A DNA stretch of 64,000 nucleotides from Neorhizobium tomejilense (GTDB taxonomy: Bacteria; Pseudomonadota; Alphaproteobacteria; Rhizobiales; Rhizobiaceae), in assembly GCA_002968845.1 (NCBI GenBank), contig PVBG01000001.1:1-64000 (forward strand). Direction: 5' to 3'. Numbering within the stretch: position 1 is the first letter of the stretch; each line of letters opens with the position of its first letter. Shown here piece after piece: positions 55,429 to 64,000 of this stretch. The position numbers and the translations under genes were made by a program. Under the pieces are notes generated by a model, which saw only the letters and a list, made by a program, of their open reading frames with translations, was not told the origin of the DNA and did not search any database.

Positions 55429-56499
55429 TCAGGCCGCCAACCTCTCCCTCGTCGTGCGGCTGAAATAGTGGATTTGCTCCGAAGCGACCGTGATGACGAC
55501 CGGCGTATCCGGAGGCAGGTCGACCGAGGCCGAGGACCGGATGCCGACCAGCGTACCGTCGCCGAGGCGCACATATACATACGTGTTCTCGCCCAGATAT
55601 TCGGTGTAGACGACGCTGCCTTTAAAGCCCTCGGTGTTCTCGTCCGTGGAGATCGTCATCGCATCCGGCCGGACGCCGATGACCAGATCCCGCTCGTCGG
55701 AATGGGGGAGGCGGGAGGCGCTGACCGTGCCTGATCCGGCAAGCGCCAGATGGTTGCCGTTTCGCTCGACATCGAGAAGCGACATGCGTGGCGAGCCGAT
55801 AAAGGTTGCGACGAATGTGTTCGCCGGCCTCTCGTAGAGTTCTCGCGGGCTGCCGAACTGCTCCACGTTGCCATTGTTCATGACGACGATCCGGTCGGCA
55901 AGCGTCATGGCTTCGACCTGGTCATGGGTAACGTAGATGGTGGTGCCGCCGATTTCCCGGTGAAGCCTTGCGATTTCCAGGCGCACGTCGGAGCGAAGCG
56001 CTGCATCCAGGTTGGAAAGCGGCTCGTCGAGAAGCAGGACTTTAGGCTTTCTGACCAGCGCGCGGCCGATCGCGACGCGCTGGCGCTGGCCGCCGGAAAG
56101 CTCTCGCGGCTTGCGTTTCAACAGCGGGTCGAGCCGCAGCATCTTGGAGGCCTCGTCGATGCGCTTTTCGACTTCGTCCTTTTCGAGGCCCATCAGCCGT
56201 GCGCCGAATGCCATGTTCTCGTAGACATCCATATGCGGATAGAGAGCGTAGGACTGGAAGACCATGGCGATGCCGCGGCGCGACGGGGCGACGTCGTTCA
56301 TCCGACGGTCGTCGACGTGAAACTCACCCGAGCTGATCGTGTCGAGGCCGGCGATCAATCGCAGCAGCGTGGATTTTCCGCATCCCGACGGGCCGACGAA
56401 AACGACGAACTCCTTGTCGGAAATCTCGAGGTCGATCCCGTGCAGCACGTCGACGGATTTGAAGCTTTTCTTGATGCCGCTGAGGGTCATTCGAGCCAT
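55429..56499 (-). CDS. ABC ATP-binding protein, UgpC/MalK type
   Basis: 356 aa: Walker [10 protein letters not shown] (about 37-45), Q loop MVFQSYALYPHM, signature LSGGQRQR, Walker B VLLLDEPLSNLD, H loop VTHDQVEA, and a C-terminal MalK-like regulatory domain from about 240. Placed before the binding protein gene, after the HAD phosphatase gene. Confidence 0.95.
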   Translation of the reverse strand: MARMTLSGIKKSFKSVDVLHGIDLEISDKEFVVFVGPSGCGKSTLLRLIAGLDTISSGEFHVDDRRMNDVAPSRRGIAMVFQSYALYPHMDVYENMAFGARLMGLEKDEVEKRIDEASKMLRLDPLLKRKPRELSGGQRQRVAIGRALVRKPKVLLLDEPLSNLDAALRSDVRLEIARLHREIGGTTIYVTHDQVEAMTLADRIVVMNNGNVEQFGSPRELYERPANTFVATFIGSPRMSLLDVERNGNHLALAGSGTVSASRLPHSDERDLVIGVRPDAMTISTDENTEGFKGSVVYTEYLGENTYVYVRLGDGTLVGIRSSASVDLPPDTPVVITVASEQIHYFSRTTRERLAA

Positions 56500-56517
56500 G
56501 CCGAAACTCCGTACTCG

Positions 56518-57135
56518 TCAATTCAAAGTCTGCTCGGCGGCGAGCGCCATGAGCAATTTAGCCGTTTCAACCGAATCGCGATGGACGATGCAATGCTGCC
56601 ACCCGACTTCGCGAGCCGACAGGACATTTTCCTCTATGTCGTCGATGAAGAAGACGTCCTTTTCCGAACATCCCTCCGCCTGCGATACTGCCTCAAAAAT
56701 CACGCGGTCCGGTTTCTCAAGGCCCATTTCATGGGAAAGGTATTCGCGGTCGAAATAACCGGCGCCCAGGAGGTTCTCGCTGATATGGCGCCAATGGATC
56801 GCCTGATTGTTGCTGAGGCAAACGACGCGATGGTTTTCCCGGAGCCTGCGGACAAACTCGATGAACTCGTGAAAACCTTCGGCAACATAGGCATGCTCGG
56901 CTTCGTAGATGCTTTCGTGCGGCACATCGAATACCCTGGTCAGCGCCTGCACGTAGTCGCTTTCCGTGGACCGCCCGAGGCGGAAATCGCGGAAGATCGC
57001 TTCCGGAACGTCGCCGTACCGCATGGACGGGCCTGCACCGCCGGCCTTCGATACCGCGCGGTCACGGGAGGCCGGATCGAGCTTCACGAATACTCCGCCA
57101 ATATCAAAAATGAAGAGTTTTTCGCGTTTCTTCAT
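56518..57135 (-). CDS. HAD-family hydrolase, YihX-like sugar phosphatase
   Basis: 205 aa. Motif I FDIGGVFV has the nucleophile Asp but Gly at the usual second Asp, as in YihX-type enzymes; motif II LSNN, motif III Lys in EKPD, motif IV FIDDIEEN. YihX dephosphorylates alpha-glucose-1-phosphate. First gene of the sugar importer operon (18 bases before the ATPase gene), so it may act on a product of the imported sugar. Confidence 0.88.
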   Translation of the reverse strand: MKKREKLFIFDIGGVFVKLDPASRDRAVSKAGGAGPSMRYGDVPEAIFRDFRLGRSTESDYVQALTRVFDVPHESIYEAEHAYVAEGFHEFIEFVRRLRENHRVVCLSNNQAIHWRHISENLLGAGYFDREYLSHEMGLEKPDRVIFEAVSQAEGCSEKDVFFIDDIEENVLSAREVGWQHCIVHRDSVETAKLLMALAAEQTLN

Positions 57136-57831
57136 GAGCCGGTCCCAGCACCACTCCCCATCCCTTAAGTGTTAACAACCTATTAGATAATTCCGTCCTG
57201 TCAATTAAGTATGGAATTTTTTATTCGTATCGAATGTTTTCAACAGGCTGGTGCCGCCTTCGCTTCATTTCGATGGCGGATCTACTATGGGGATTGGTGC
57301 GGGATGTAATGAGCTACAGGCGATAAGGCCCTAGAAATACGCCTGATTTGCGGGTGGGTCGGTCATCTCGCGACGGCAATGCCGCGTAGCGGAATGGAAT
57401 ATAAAATTCTTTATGTTTTCCTGATAGGAATTTTCTATCGTAATCATTTTGGTCGCAAGTGCCGCCGATCGAACGATCGGCGGGAAGACCGATATCGTCT
57501 GGGTGATCGGCATCATAATTCAAGAATGGCAGGAGGTTGATTGTGTTGAGGACGCGCGCTGCTCGGATATTACCGGCAGGAAGGTGGCCTGGTGTTCGTG
57601 GCAGACGTCGGGGTTGAGAATGCCTATACCATGCCCGGACCCAGTACAGTCGAGCCGGCCGGGGGGAACGGCTGCTCCTCAAGGTCCGCAGCACAATGCC
57701 GCCGTCCTCTCCCGCGAGCGGACCGCGGTGGGAGAGGACGACGGGATATTATCGTGAGTTACCCGATCGCCTGTATCTCTTGGAACAGGCGATCGGAGGA
57801 CGGCTCCGACAAGAGCTTGGTCGGGCGGTCG
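57136..57831. other. 696-base gap rich in perfect inverted repeats
   Basis: No supported gene. The side next to the HAD gene is AT-rich and includes a TTGACA on the minus strand (57199-57204), a likely promoter region. Three palindromes stand out: CCGCCGATCG-AA-CGATCGGCGG (57462-57483), CGTCCTCTCCC/GGGAGAGGACG (57703-57740) and CGATCGCCTGT/ACAGGCGATCG with a 10-base loop (57764-57795). The last lies 37 bases after the frcA stop and may act as its terminator, without a T run. No fructokinase gene is found here. Confidence 0.6.
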
Positions 57832-58611
57832 TTACGCCGCGACGGGCTGGGCCGGGGCCTTGGCGCCGGTCATGAAGGCGACCGCGTCGGACATCGTGTA
57901 TTCCTTCGGATCGATCACGGTCAGCCGTCGTCCAAGCCGATGAATATGGATGCGGTCGGCCACTTCGAACACATGCGGCATGTTGTGCGAGATGAGCACG
58001 ATCGGGATGCCGCGCGAGCGCACGTCGAGGATGAGCTCCAGAACTTTCCGGCTTTCCTTGACGCCGAGCGCGGCGGTCGGTTCGTCGAGAATGATGACCT
58101 TGGAGCCGAACGCTGCAGCACGTGCCACGGCGACGCCCTGGCGCTGGCCGCCCGAAAGGGTCTCGACGGCCTGGTTGATGTTCTGGATCGTCATCAGCCC
58201 AAGTTCCGTGAGCTTGTCTCGCGCCTGCTTTTCCATCGTCGGCCGGTCGAGCATGCGGAACCACTGTCCGAGCACGCCCCGCTTGCGGATTTCGCGGCCG
58301 AGAAACATGTTGTCGGCGATCGAGAGGGCGGGGGAGAGCGCGAGGTTCTGGTAGACGGTTTCGATGCCCGCGTCGCGGGCTTCCAGCGGCGACTTGAAAT
58401 GCACCGGCCGGCCTTCGAGCGTGATTTCGCCCTCATCGGGCCGTACCGCGCCGGAGATCGCCTTGATCAGCGAGGACTTGCCGGCGCCGTTGTCGCCGAT
58501 GACGGCGAGGATTTCGCCGGGGTAGAGATCGAAGTCGGCGTTGTCGAGAGCAGTAACGCGTCCGTAACGCTTGACCAGGCCGCGGGCTGTGAGAATGGGT
58601 TCGACGCTCAT
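57832..58611 (-). CDS. frcA: Sugar ABC ATP-binding protein (FrcA type)
   Basis: 259 aa, a single ABC domain (most sugar CUT2 ATPases have two, FrcA has one). Walker A GDNGAGKSS (about 38-46), signature LSGGQRQG, Walker B VIILDEPTAALG, H loop ISHNM. Start at 58611, 2 bases after the frcC stop. In S. meliloti frcK follows; here a palindrome-rich gap follows instead. Confidence 0.92.
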   Translation of the reverse strand: MSVEPILTARGLVKRYGRVTALDNADFDLYPGEILAVIGDNGAGKSSLIKAISGAVRPDEGEITLEGRPVHFKSPLEARDAGIETVYQNLALSPALSIADNMFLGREIRKRGVLGQWFRMLDRPTMEKQARDKLTELGLMTIQNINQAVETLSGGQRQGVAVARAAAFGSKVIILDEPTAALGVKESRKVLELILDVRSRGIPIVLISHNMPHVFEVADRIHIHRLGRRLTVIDPKEYTMSDAVAFMTGAKAPAQPVAA

Positions 58612-58613
58612 GA

Positions 58614-59678
58614 TTACACCGAGACCTTTCTGATCCACTGATCGATTGCGACGGCAGCGATGATGAGCCAGCCGGTCAGCATGACTTTCCATTGGGGATC
58701 GGCGCCGAGCATGTTGAGACCCATCGACATGACGCCGACGAGCATGGCGCCAAACAGCGTGCCGAGGATGGAACCGCGGCCGCCGAACAGCGAGATGCCG
58801 CCGATCACCGTCGCGGTGATCGCTTGGAGGTTGAAGTCGGTCACTGCCGAGGAAGGCGAGATCGAGCCGTTGCGGCCGATCGACACCCAGGCGGCGAAGG
58901 CGGCGATGACCCCCGCGATCGTGTAGACGCTGAGCAGAACCTTGCGGGTCTGGATGCCGGAGAGTTTTGCAGCTTCCGGGTCGTCACCGACGGCGTAGAC
59001 ATGCCTTCCCCAGGCCGTATGGTTGAGGATGTACCAGAGCACCGCCACGAGCAGGACCATGGCGATGACGCCAAGCGTCAGGATGGCGCTGCCGATCCTG
59101 AAATTGAGCGCGAAGAGATGGAGGAGCGGGGCCTTTTCGTCCACGTCGGTATCGCGGATCGTCTCGTTGGCGGAATAGATGAAATTCGTCGCCATGATGA
59201 TGTTCCAGGAGCCGAGCGTCACGATGAACGGCGGCAACCGCATGACCGCGACGAGGAACCCGTTGAAAAAGCCGCAGGCGCCGCCGGTGATCAGGCCGAC
59301 GAGGATCGCGATGCCGGTGGGCATGCCGTAGGTCACGGCGAAATTGCCCATGATGACAGCCGATATCACCATCACCACCCCTATCGAGAGATCGATGCCG
59401 GCGGTGAGGATGATCAGCGTCTGGGCAGCGCCGAGAATGCCGACCACCGCGATCTGCTGGAGGATCAGCGTCAGCGTGTAGGACGAGAAGAACCGCCCAC
59501 CGATGGCGACGCCGAAGATGATGATCGACAGGATCAGCACGATCAGCGGCACGGCAGCGGGTGTCGAGTGCAGAAAATGCTGCGCGCGTTTTAAGAGAGA
59601 GACGTCCTGGCTCTCGAACGAGGCAACGCTCTTGTCGCTGCCGTCGAGAACACGCTCGAATTCCTGGGTTTCGCTCAT
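58614..59678 (-). CDS. frcC: Sugar ABC permease (FrcC type)
   Basis: 354 aa CUT2 permease with about nine to ten membrane helices; LILTAGIDLSIGVVM (about 103-117), LPPFIVTLGSWNI and the C-terminal GGRGSILGTLFGAMLVGVMSMGLNML are family landmarks. The 40-residue N terminus is acidic and cytoplasmic. Confidence 0.93.
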   Translation of the reverse strand: MSETQEFERVLDGSDKSVASFESQDVSLLKRAQHFLHSTPAAVPLIVLILSIIIFGVAIGGRFFSSYTLTLILQQIAVVGILGAAQTLIILTAGIDLSIGVVMVISAVIMGNFAVTYGMPTGIAILVGLITGGACGFFNGFLVAVMRLPPFIVTLGSWNIIMATNFIYSANETIRDTDVDEKAPLLHLFALNFRIGSAILTLGVIAMVLLVAVLWYILNHTAWGRHVYAVGDDPEAAKLSGIQTRKVLLSVYTIAGVIAAFAAWVSIGRNGSISPSSAVTDFNLQAITATVIGGISLFGGRGSILGTLFGAMLVGVMSMGLNMLGADPQWKVMLTGWLIIAAVAIDQWIRKVSV

Positions 59679-59820
59679 GTTTCCTCCTCCGCGCGCCGAA
59701 TGCGCAGGAACCGTCCGTTGAGTATGACCGGTCTTCGCCGGTTGCTCCCCAGCGGTGTATCATTGGTCCAAAATGGCCGGGGACATTAACCCCCGGCCGG
59801 GATGGGCTATATGGTGGGGA

Positions 59821-60846
59821 TCAACCCCAGCACTTGGCCGTACCTTCCTTGACGTCGATCGACTTGACGCCGGGGACCGGCTTGTCGGTGACGAGCGCAA
59901 CGCCGGTGTCGAAGAAGGACTTGCCTTCGGTCGGCTTCGGCTTTTCCTTGGTGTCGGCGAACTTCTTGATCGCCTCGATGCCAAGCGATGCCATCAGCAG
60001 CGGATATTGCTGCGAGGTGGCGCCGATCACGCCTTCCTTGACCGATTTGACGCCGGGGCAACCGCCATCGACCGAGACGATCAGCACGTTCTTTTCCATG
60101 CCGACGGCCTTCAGGGCCTGGTAGGCGCCGACGGCAGAGGGCTCGTTGATCGTGTGGATGACGTTGATGCCGGAATTCTTCTGGAGAAGGTTTTCCATGG
60201 CCTTGCGGCCGCCTTCCTCGTTGCCGTTGGTCACGTCGTGGCCGACGATGCGCTTGTCGGTTTCGTCACCGATCTTGTCCGGGTTTTTGGGATCGATGCC
60301 AAAGCCGATCATGAAGCCCTGGTCGCGCAGCACGTCGACCGTCGGCTGGTCCGGGGTCAGGTCAAGGAAGCCGACCTTGGCATCCTTGGCCTTGTCGCCC
60401 ATGGTTTCCTTTGCCCACTGGCCGATCAGCTTTCCGGCGAGAAGGTTGTCGGTCGCGAACGTGGCGTCGGCGGCACTGATCGGATCGAGCGGGGTGTCGA
60501 GCGCGATGACCAGAACGCCGGCGTCGCGGGCCTTCTTGACGGTCGGCACGATGCCCTTGGTGTCGGATGCTGTGATCAGAATGCCCTTGGCGCCGTCGGC
60601 GACGCAGCTTTCGATGGCGGCAACCTGGCTTTCGCTGTCACCGTCGATCTTGCCGGCATAGGATTTCAGCGTCACGCCGAGTTCCTTGGCCTTGGCCGTC
60701 GCACCTTCCTTCATCTTGACGAAGAAGGGGTTGGTGTCGGTCTTGGTGATCAGGCAGGCGGATACGCCTGCGGCCTCCGCGGGGGCGGAAAACGCAACGC
60801 CCAGGACAAGGGCGCCGAACGCGGCGGACAATACGGATTTCTTCAT
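59821..60846 (-). CDS. frcB: Sugar-binding periplasmic protein (FrcB type)
   Basis: 341 aa with signal peptide ([20 protein letters not shown], cleavage about residue 25), then [22 protein letters not shown], typical of FrcB; fructose, mannose and ribose are ligands of the S. meliloti protein. 142 bases precede frcC. A short leader dyad GTCCGC-CAT-GCGGAC (60871-60885) stands upstream. Divergent from frcR. Confidence 0.93.
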   Translation of the reverse strand: MKKSVLSAAFGALVLGVAFSAPAEAAGVSACLITKTDTNPFFVKMKEGATAKAKELGVTLKSYAGKIDGDSESQVAAIESCVADGAKGILITASDTKGIVPTVKKARDAGVLVIALDTPLDPISAADATFATDNLLAGKLIGQWAKETMGDKAKDAKVGFLDLTPDQPTVDVLRDQGFMIGFGIDPKNPDKIGDETDKRIVGHDVTNGNEEGGRKAMENLLQKNSGINVIHTINEPSAVGAYQALKAVGMEKNVLIVSVDGGCPGVKSVKEGVIGATSQQYPLLMASLGIEAIKKFADTKEKPKPTEGKSFFDTGVALVTDKPVPGVKSIDVKEGTAKCWG

Positions 60847-60984
60847 GGTCTCCTCCCAGAGTTAAGACTTGTCCGCCATGCGGACCAACGTTTGGACACC
60901 GGTGCCACCGAGTTCGACAGGCGTCTCCTCCAAGCCGTCCTGTGCCCTTACACCCTAATTAAGAACGAGTTGAAATAGCCTGTC

Positions 60985-61009
60985 AATAATTAATTCCGAT
61001 TGAATTATT
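60985..61009. promoter_or_regulatory. AT-rich dyad between frcB and frcR
   Basis: AATAATT (60985-60991) and AATTATT (61003-61009) form a perfect 7-base dyad; within it AATTC-CGATT-GAATT is another. The site stands about 140 bases before frcB and 154 before frcR, where a divergent ROK operator is expected. Confidence 0.5.
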
Positions 61010-61162
61010 TATTTCTCGTGCCATAGTTTGCCGAAGTGGAGGTTCAGAATCTGGCAATCTGTGTGCGGCGTACCTTGGGGTTTAACTCGGGATATCAGAG
61101 GGATACCCTTCATTCCCGAATGAGGTGCTTCCGTCAATTCCACGCTTCTGGGAGGAAGAGCC

Positions 61163-62407
61163 ATGTCAGTTTCAGATAGCGTGGCGCAAGGCCATGCGCT
61201 GCTGGGCAATTTCACCGGCGGTTCAAATCAGGTGCGGGTCAGGGCCTATAACGAGCGGCTCGTGCTTTCGCTGGTGCGGCTGAACGGCTCCATGTCGAAG
61301 GCGGACATCACCCGGCGCAGCGGGCTTTCGGCCCAGACCGTCTCGGTCATCATGCGGGCGCTCGAAAAGGACGGCCTTCTGTTGCGCGGTGAACCGGTGC
61401 GTGGCCGGGTTGGGCAGCCTTCGGTGCCGATGCGCCTCAATCCGGATGCGGTCTATTCGTTTGGCGTGAAGATCGGCCGGCGTAGCGCCGACCTGGTCCT
61501 GATGGATTTTGTCGGGCGCATCCGGCTGCAATATCACGAATCCTACGCCTATCCGCTTCCCGGAAAGATCATCGAGATCATCACGTCCGGCATTGCGCGG
61601 CTCGAAGGCCAGCTGAACGAGGTGCAGCGCGGCCGCATCGCCGGGATCGGCATCGCCGCGCCATTCGAACTCTGGAACTGGGCCGAAGAGGTGGGCGCGC
61701 CGCAAGGGGCGATGGAGGTCTGGCGCGGGTTCGATCTGCAGGCGGAAATCGCAGCCAAGGTCCAGCACGCGGTCTACCTGCAGAACGACGCGACAAGCGC
61801 CTGCGGCGCCGAACTGGTGTTCGGCGTTGGCCCCTCCTATCCGGATTTCGTGTATTTCTTCATCGGATCGTTCATCGGCGGCGGGATCGTTCTGAATTCG
61901 GCGATCTTTTCCGGCCGGACCGGGACCGCGGGCGCTGTCGGGCCGCTTCCCGTGCGCAGCGGCGATGGCGAGACACGCCAGTTGCTCGACATCGCCTCGA
62001 TCTTCGTTCTGGAGAATCTCCTGAAAGAGCGGAACCTCGATCCGCAACCGCTCTGGTATTCCGCCGACGACTGGATCGATTTCGGCGAGCCGCTCGATCT
62101 GTGGATCCGGCAAACCGCGGATGCGCTTGCCCAGGCGATCGTTGCGGCAGCCTCGATCATCGATTTCGGCGCGGCCGTGATCGACGGCGGCTTTCCGGCC
62201 TGGGTCAGGCAACGGATCGTCGCTGCGACGATCGAAGCGGTGACGCGGCTCGACCTTCAGGGTGTCATCATCCCCGATATCATCGAGGGAATGGTCGGCT
62301 CCCAGGCGCGGGCAATCGGCGGGGCCAGCCTGCCGATCTTTGCCAAGTACCTGTCCGACCAGAACGTGCTTTTCAAGGACCTGCGCGAAACGGCGGCAGG
62401 TTCATAG
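61163..62407 (+). CDS. frcR: ROK-family repressor of the fructose transporter
   Basis: 414 aa. N-terminal winged helix (about 30-85) with MSKADITRRSGLSAQTVSVIMRALEKDGLL, then a sugar-kinase-like ROK domain with GIGIAAPFELWN and FIGSFIGGGIVLNS. The usual ROK zinc-binding Cys motif is not seen. Divergently placed to frcBCA as in S. meliloti. GGGAGG precedes the ATG. Sugar binding probably relieves repression. Confidence 0.88.
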   Translation: MSVSDSVAQGHALLGNFTGGSNQVRVRAYNERLVLSLVRLNGSMSKADITRRSGLSAQTVSVIMRALEKDGLLLRGEPVRGRVGQPSVPMRLNPDAVYSFGVKIGRRSADLVLMDFVGRIRLQYHESYAYPLPGKIIEIITSGIARLEGQLNEVQRGRIAGIGIAAPFELWNWAEEVGAPQGAMEVWRGFDLQAEIAAKVQHAVYLQNDATSACGAELVFGVGPSYPDFVYFFIGSFIGGGIVLNSAIFSGRTGTAGAVGPLPVRSGDGETRQLLDIASIFVLENLLKERNLDPQPLWYSADDWIDFGEPLDLWIRQTADALAQAIVAAASIIDFGAAVIDGGFPAWVRQRIVAATIEAVTRLDLQGVIIPDIIEGMVGSQARAIGGASLPIFAKYLSDQNVLFKDLRETAAGS

Positions 62408-62434
62408 GTGGTTGGCTATCGGCCAGAGGTCGCT

Positions 62435-63178
62435 TCAGCGGCCCTTGGCCTGACGCCAGCGGGCGAAGTCGGCTTTGCTCTCCTCCTTCGTCGCCGGGTA
62501 GAGGCCGATGATCGAGCGGCCGTTGAGGACTTCCTCGGTCACGAAATCCTCGAACGCGGTCATTTCGATCACTTCATCGGCGATTTCGTCGGCGATATGC
62601 GCCGGGATGATAACCACTCCCTCGTTGTCGCCGACCACCACGTCGCCCGGCCAGACGGCGACGTCGCCACAACCGATGGGTACGTTGATGTCGAGCGCCT
62701 GGTGCAGGGTGAGGTTGGTCGGGGCGGAGGGGCGGTTGTGGTAGGCGCGGATGCCGAGTTCGGCGATCTCCGGACTATCGCGAAAACCGCCATCGGTGAC
62801 GACGCCGGCGACACCGCGCACCATCAGGCGCGATACGAGAATAGAGCCGGCGGAGGCCGCGCGGGGATCCTTGCGGCTGTCCATGACCATGACATGGCCG
62901 GGTGGGCACTGCTCGACGGCGGCGCGCTGCGGATGCTTCGGGTTCTGAAACACCGAGAGCGGGTTCAGGTCTTCGCGCGCCGGGATGTAGCGCAGCGTGA
63001 AGGCCTGGCCGACCATGTTTTTAGGCTTTTGGGAAAGCGGCCGGACATCCTGGATGAACTGGTTGCGCAGACCGCGCTTGAAGAGCGCGGTGCAGATCGT
63101 CGCGCAGCTGACGCTCTCGTATTTCTGGCGTGTGGCGTCGGAAAGAATGTAATCGGTCATGGGGTTCCACTCAGACAT
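62435..63178 (-). CDS. RraA-family aldolase/decarboxylase-like protein
   Basis: 247 aa. The family includes HMG/CHA aldolases and oxaloacetate decarboxylases. Core region: ASAGSILVSRLMVRGVAGVVTDGGFRDSPEI (about 107-137), with the metal-binding Arg-Asp pair, then VVVGDNEGVVIIPA. Sits just after the IlvD/Edd gene (6 bases), which fits sugar-acid degradation where the dehydratase product is cleaved. A start at Met7 (63160) is possible. Confidence 0.85.
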   Translation of the reverse strand: MSEWNPMTDYILSDATRQKYESVSCATICTALFKRGLRNQFIQDVRPLSQKPKNMVGQAFTLRYIPAREDLNPLSVFQNPKHPQRAAVEQCPPGHVMVMDSRKDPRAASAGSILVSRLMVRGVAGVVTDGGFRDSPEIAELGIRAYHNRPSAPTNLTLHQALDINVPIGCGDVAVWPGDVVVGDNEGVVIIPAHIADEIADEVIEMTAFEDFVTEEVLNGRSIIGLYPATKEESKADFARWRQAKGR

Positions 63179-63184
63179 GTCGGA

Positions 63185-64000
63185 TCAGAAAATCTCGGGC
63201 TCGCCGGCGGTGGCGCCGAATTCCCGTTCGAGGAAGTCGAAGTCGCAGCCTTCGTTGGCCTGCTTGATGTGCTTGGTAAACATCCAGCCGTAGCCGCGTC
63301 CGTATTTGTCGGCAGGCGCCACCCATTCGGCGCGGCGCCTGGCGAGCGTGGCTTCGTCCACCAGCATGTCGATCGAGCGGTTCGGCAGGTCGACGCGGAT
63401 GATGTCGCCGGTGCGCACCAGCGATAGCGGGCCGCCGATATGGGCTTCAGGCGCCACATGCAGGATGCAGGCGCCGTAGCTCGTGCCGGACATGCGGGCA
63501 TCGGAAATGCGCAGCATGTCGCGAAAACCTTGTTTCAAGATCTTCTTCGGGATCGGCAACATGCCCCATTCCGGCATGCCGGGACCGCCTTTGGGTCCGG
63601 CGTTGCGCAGAATCAGCACGTGGTCGGCGGTGACGTCGAGGTCCTCGCGGTCGATCATCGCCTTCATTTCCGGATAACTGTCGAAGACGAGGGCAGGGCC
63701 TTCGTGGACCCGCAGCCGCGGCTCGCAGGCGGAAGGCTTCATGACGCAGCCGTCGGGCGCGAGGTTGCCCTTGAGGACCGCCAGGGAACCCTCATGATAG
63801 ATCGGGTTCGACAAGGGGCGGATGACGTCGCTGTTGTAGACTTCGGCGCCTTTCAGCGTCTCGCCGAGCGGGAAACCGCTGACGGTCATGGCGTCGAGCT
63901 TCAGGAGATCCCTGATCTCAGACATCAGGGCGCGCAGGCCTCCGGCGTAATAAAAGTCTTCCATCAGATATTTGTCGCCGGATGGACGGATGTTGGCGAC
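63185..64000 (-). CDS. IlvD/Edd-family sugar-acid dehydratase, N-terminal part outside window
   Basis: 271 codons to the stop; the frame stays open to the window edge. Dehydrates a sugar acid (such as L-arabonate or D-xylonate) or dihydroxy-acid. Visible C-terminal landmarks: NPIYHEGSLAVLKGNLAPDGCVMKPSA, GPKGGPGMPEWGMLPIPK, MSGTSYGACILHVAPEA, and the terminal RGYGWMFTKHIKQANEGCDFDFL, which matches the sugar-acid branch better than IlvD itself. Likely first gene of an operon with the RraA-like gene. Confidence 0.88.
   Translation of the reverse strand, partial: VANIRPSGDKYLMEDFYYAGGLRALMSEIRDLLKLDAMTVSGFPLGETLKGAEVYNSDVIRPLSNPIYHEGSLAVLKGNLAPDGCVMKPSACEPRLRVHEGPALVFDSYPEMKAMIDREDLDVTADHVLILRNAGPKGGPGMPEWGMLPIPKKILKQGFRDMLRISDARMSGTSYGACILHVAPEAHIGGPLSLVRTGDIIRVDLPNRSIDMLVDEATLARRRAEWVAPADKYGRGYGWMFTKHIKQANEGCDFDFLEREFGATAGEPEIF

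Noticed and set aside
57314..57694. 126-codon minus-strand frame in the palindrome-rich gap
   Set aside because: Crosses a perfect palindrome, has no ribosome binding site and no recognisable family.

Overview
The window is high-GC alphaproteobacterial DNA, most likely from a Rhizobiaceae member (Rhizobium/Agrobacterium/Sinorhizobium group). This rests on frcRBCA-type sugar transport, a NadQ-type NAD regulator next to nadABC, DUF982 and DUF1127 small proteins, a CCUCCUCCC (cuckoo) small-RNA array, and the many Tat-exported or multi-system ABC importers. Finding minCDE and nadABC together with large catabolic and uptake operons is typical of rhizobial chromids, so the fragment may come from a secondary replicon; this is an inference.

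Layout. 1-4270 is a caa3-type terminal oxidase operon (subunit II with a fused cytochrome c, a fused subunit I+III, a small membrane protein, CtaG), followed by a hybrid histidine kinase. 6573-10091 is the dTDP-L-rhamnose operon rfbCBDA on the minus strand. A tRNA-Gln and a class A penicillin-binding protein follow. 13230-15609 holds small or metabolic genes (DUF982, ornithine cyclodeaminase, a lone BrnA-like protein, RidA). 15758-16240 is a DUF1127 gene followed by four cuckoo RNA hairpins, and 16646-18478 is minCDE.

18630-27514 is a LysR gene followed by a plus-strand catabolic/uptake unit (acyl-CoA ligase, creatininase-family hydrolase, CocE-type hydrolase, polyamine-type ABC importer with a fused double permease). 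A TPP riboswitch then leads a thiamine-precursor importer (permease and binding protein, no ATPase). 29619-33958 is nadQ and nadABC, with a readable sigma70-like promoter overlapped by twin operators. M20 peptidase, adenine deaminase and 7Fe ferredoxin genes follow.

37791-46202 is an eight-gene minus-strand unit (NMT1-type ABC importer, FAD oxidoreductase, CoA transferase, enoyl-CoA hydratase, LysR, amidohydrolase) that looks like an uncharacterised degradation pathway.

46567-51727 is the most interesting stretch: a probable RiPP locus. A BTAD/TPR (SARP-like) regulator is followed by an unannotated 51-codon gene with a good ribosome binding site, then YcaO, TfuA and an 82-aa partner overlapping by 4 bases. 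The same 11-base element stands 65-70 bases upstream of both the small gene and ycaO.

52304-57135 is a sugar ABC importer with a HAD phosphatase. 57832-62407 is frcBCA with its divergent ROK regulator but no adjacent frcK. The window ends with RraA-like and IlvD/Edd-family genes of sugar-acid catabolism, the latter cut by the window edge.
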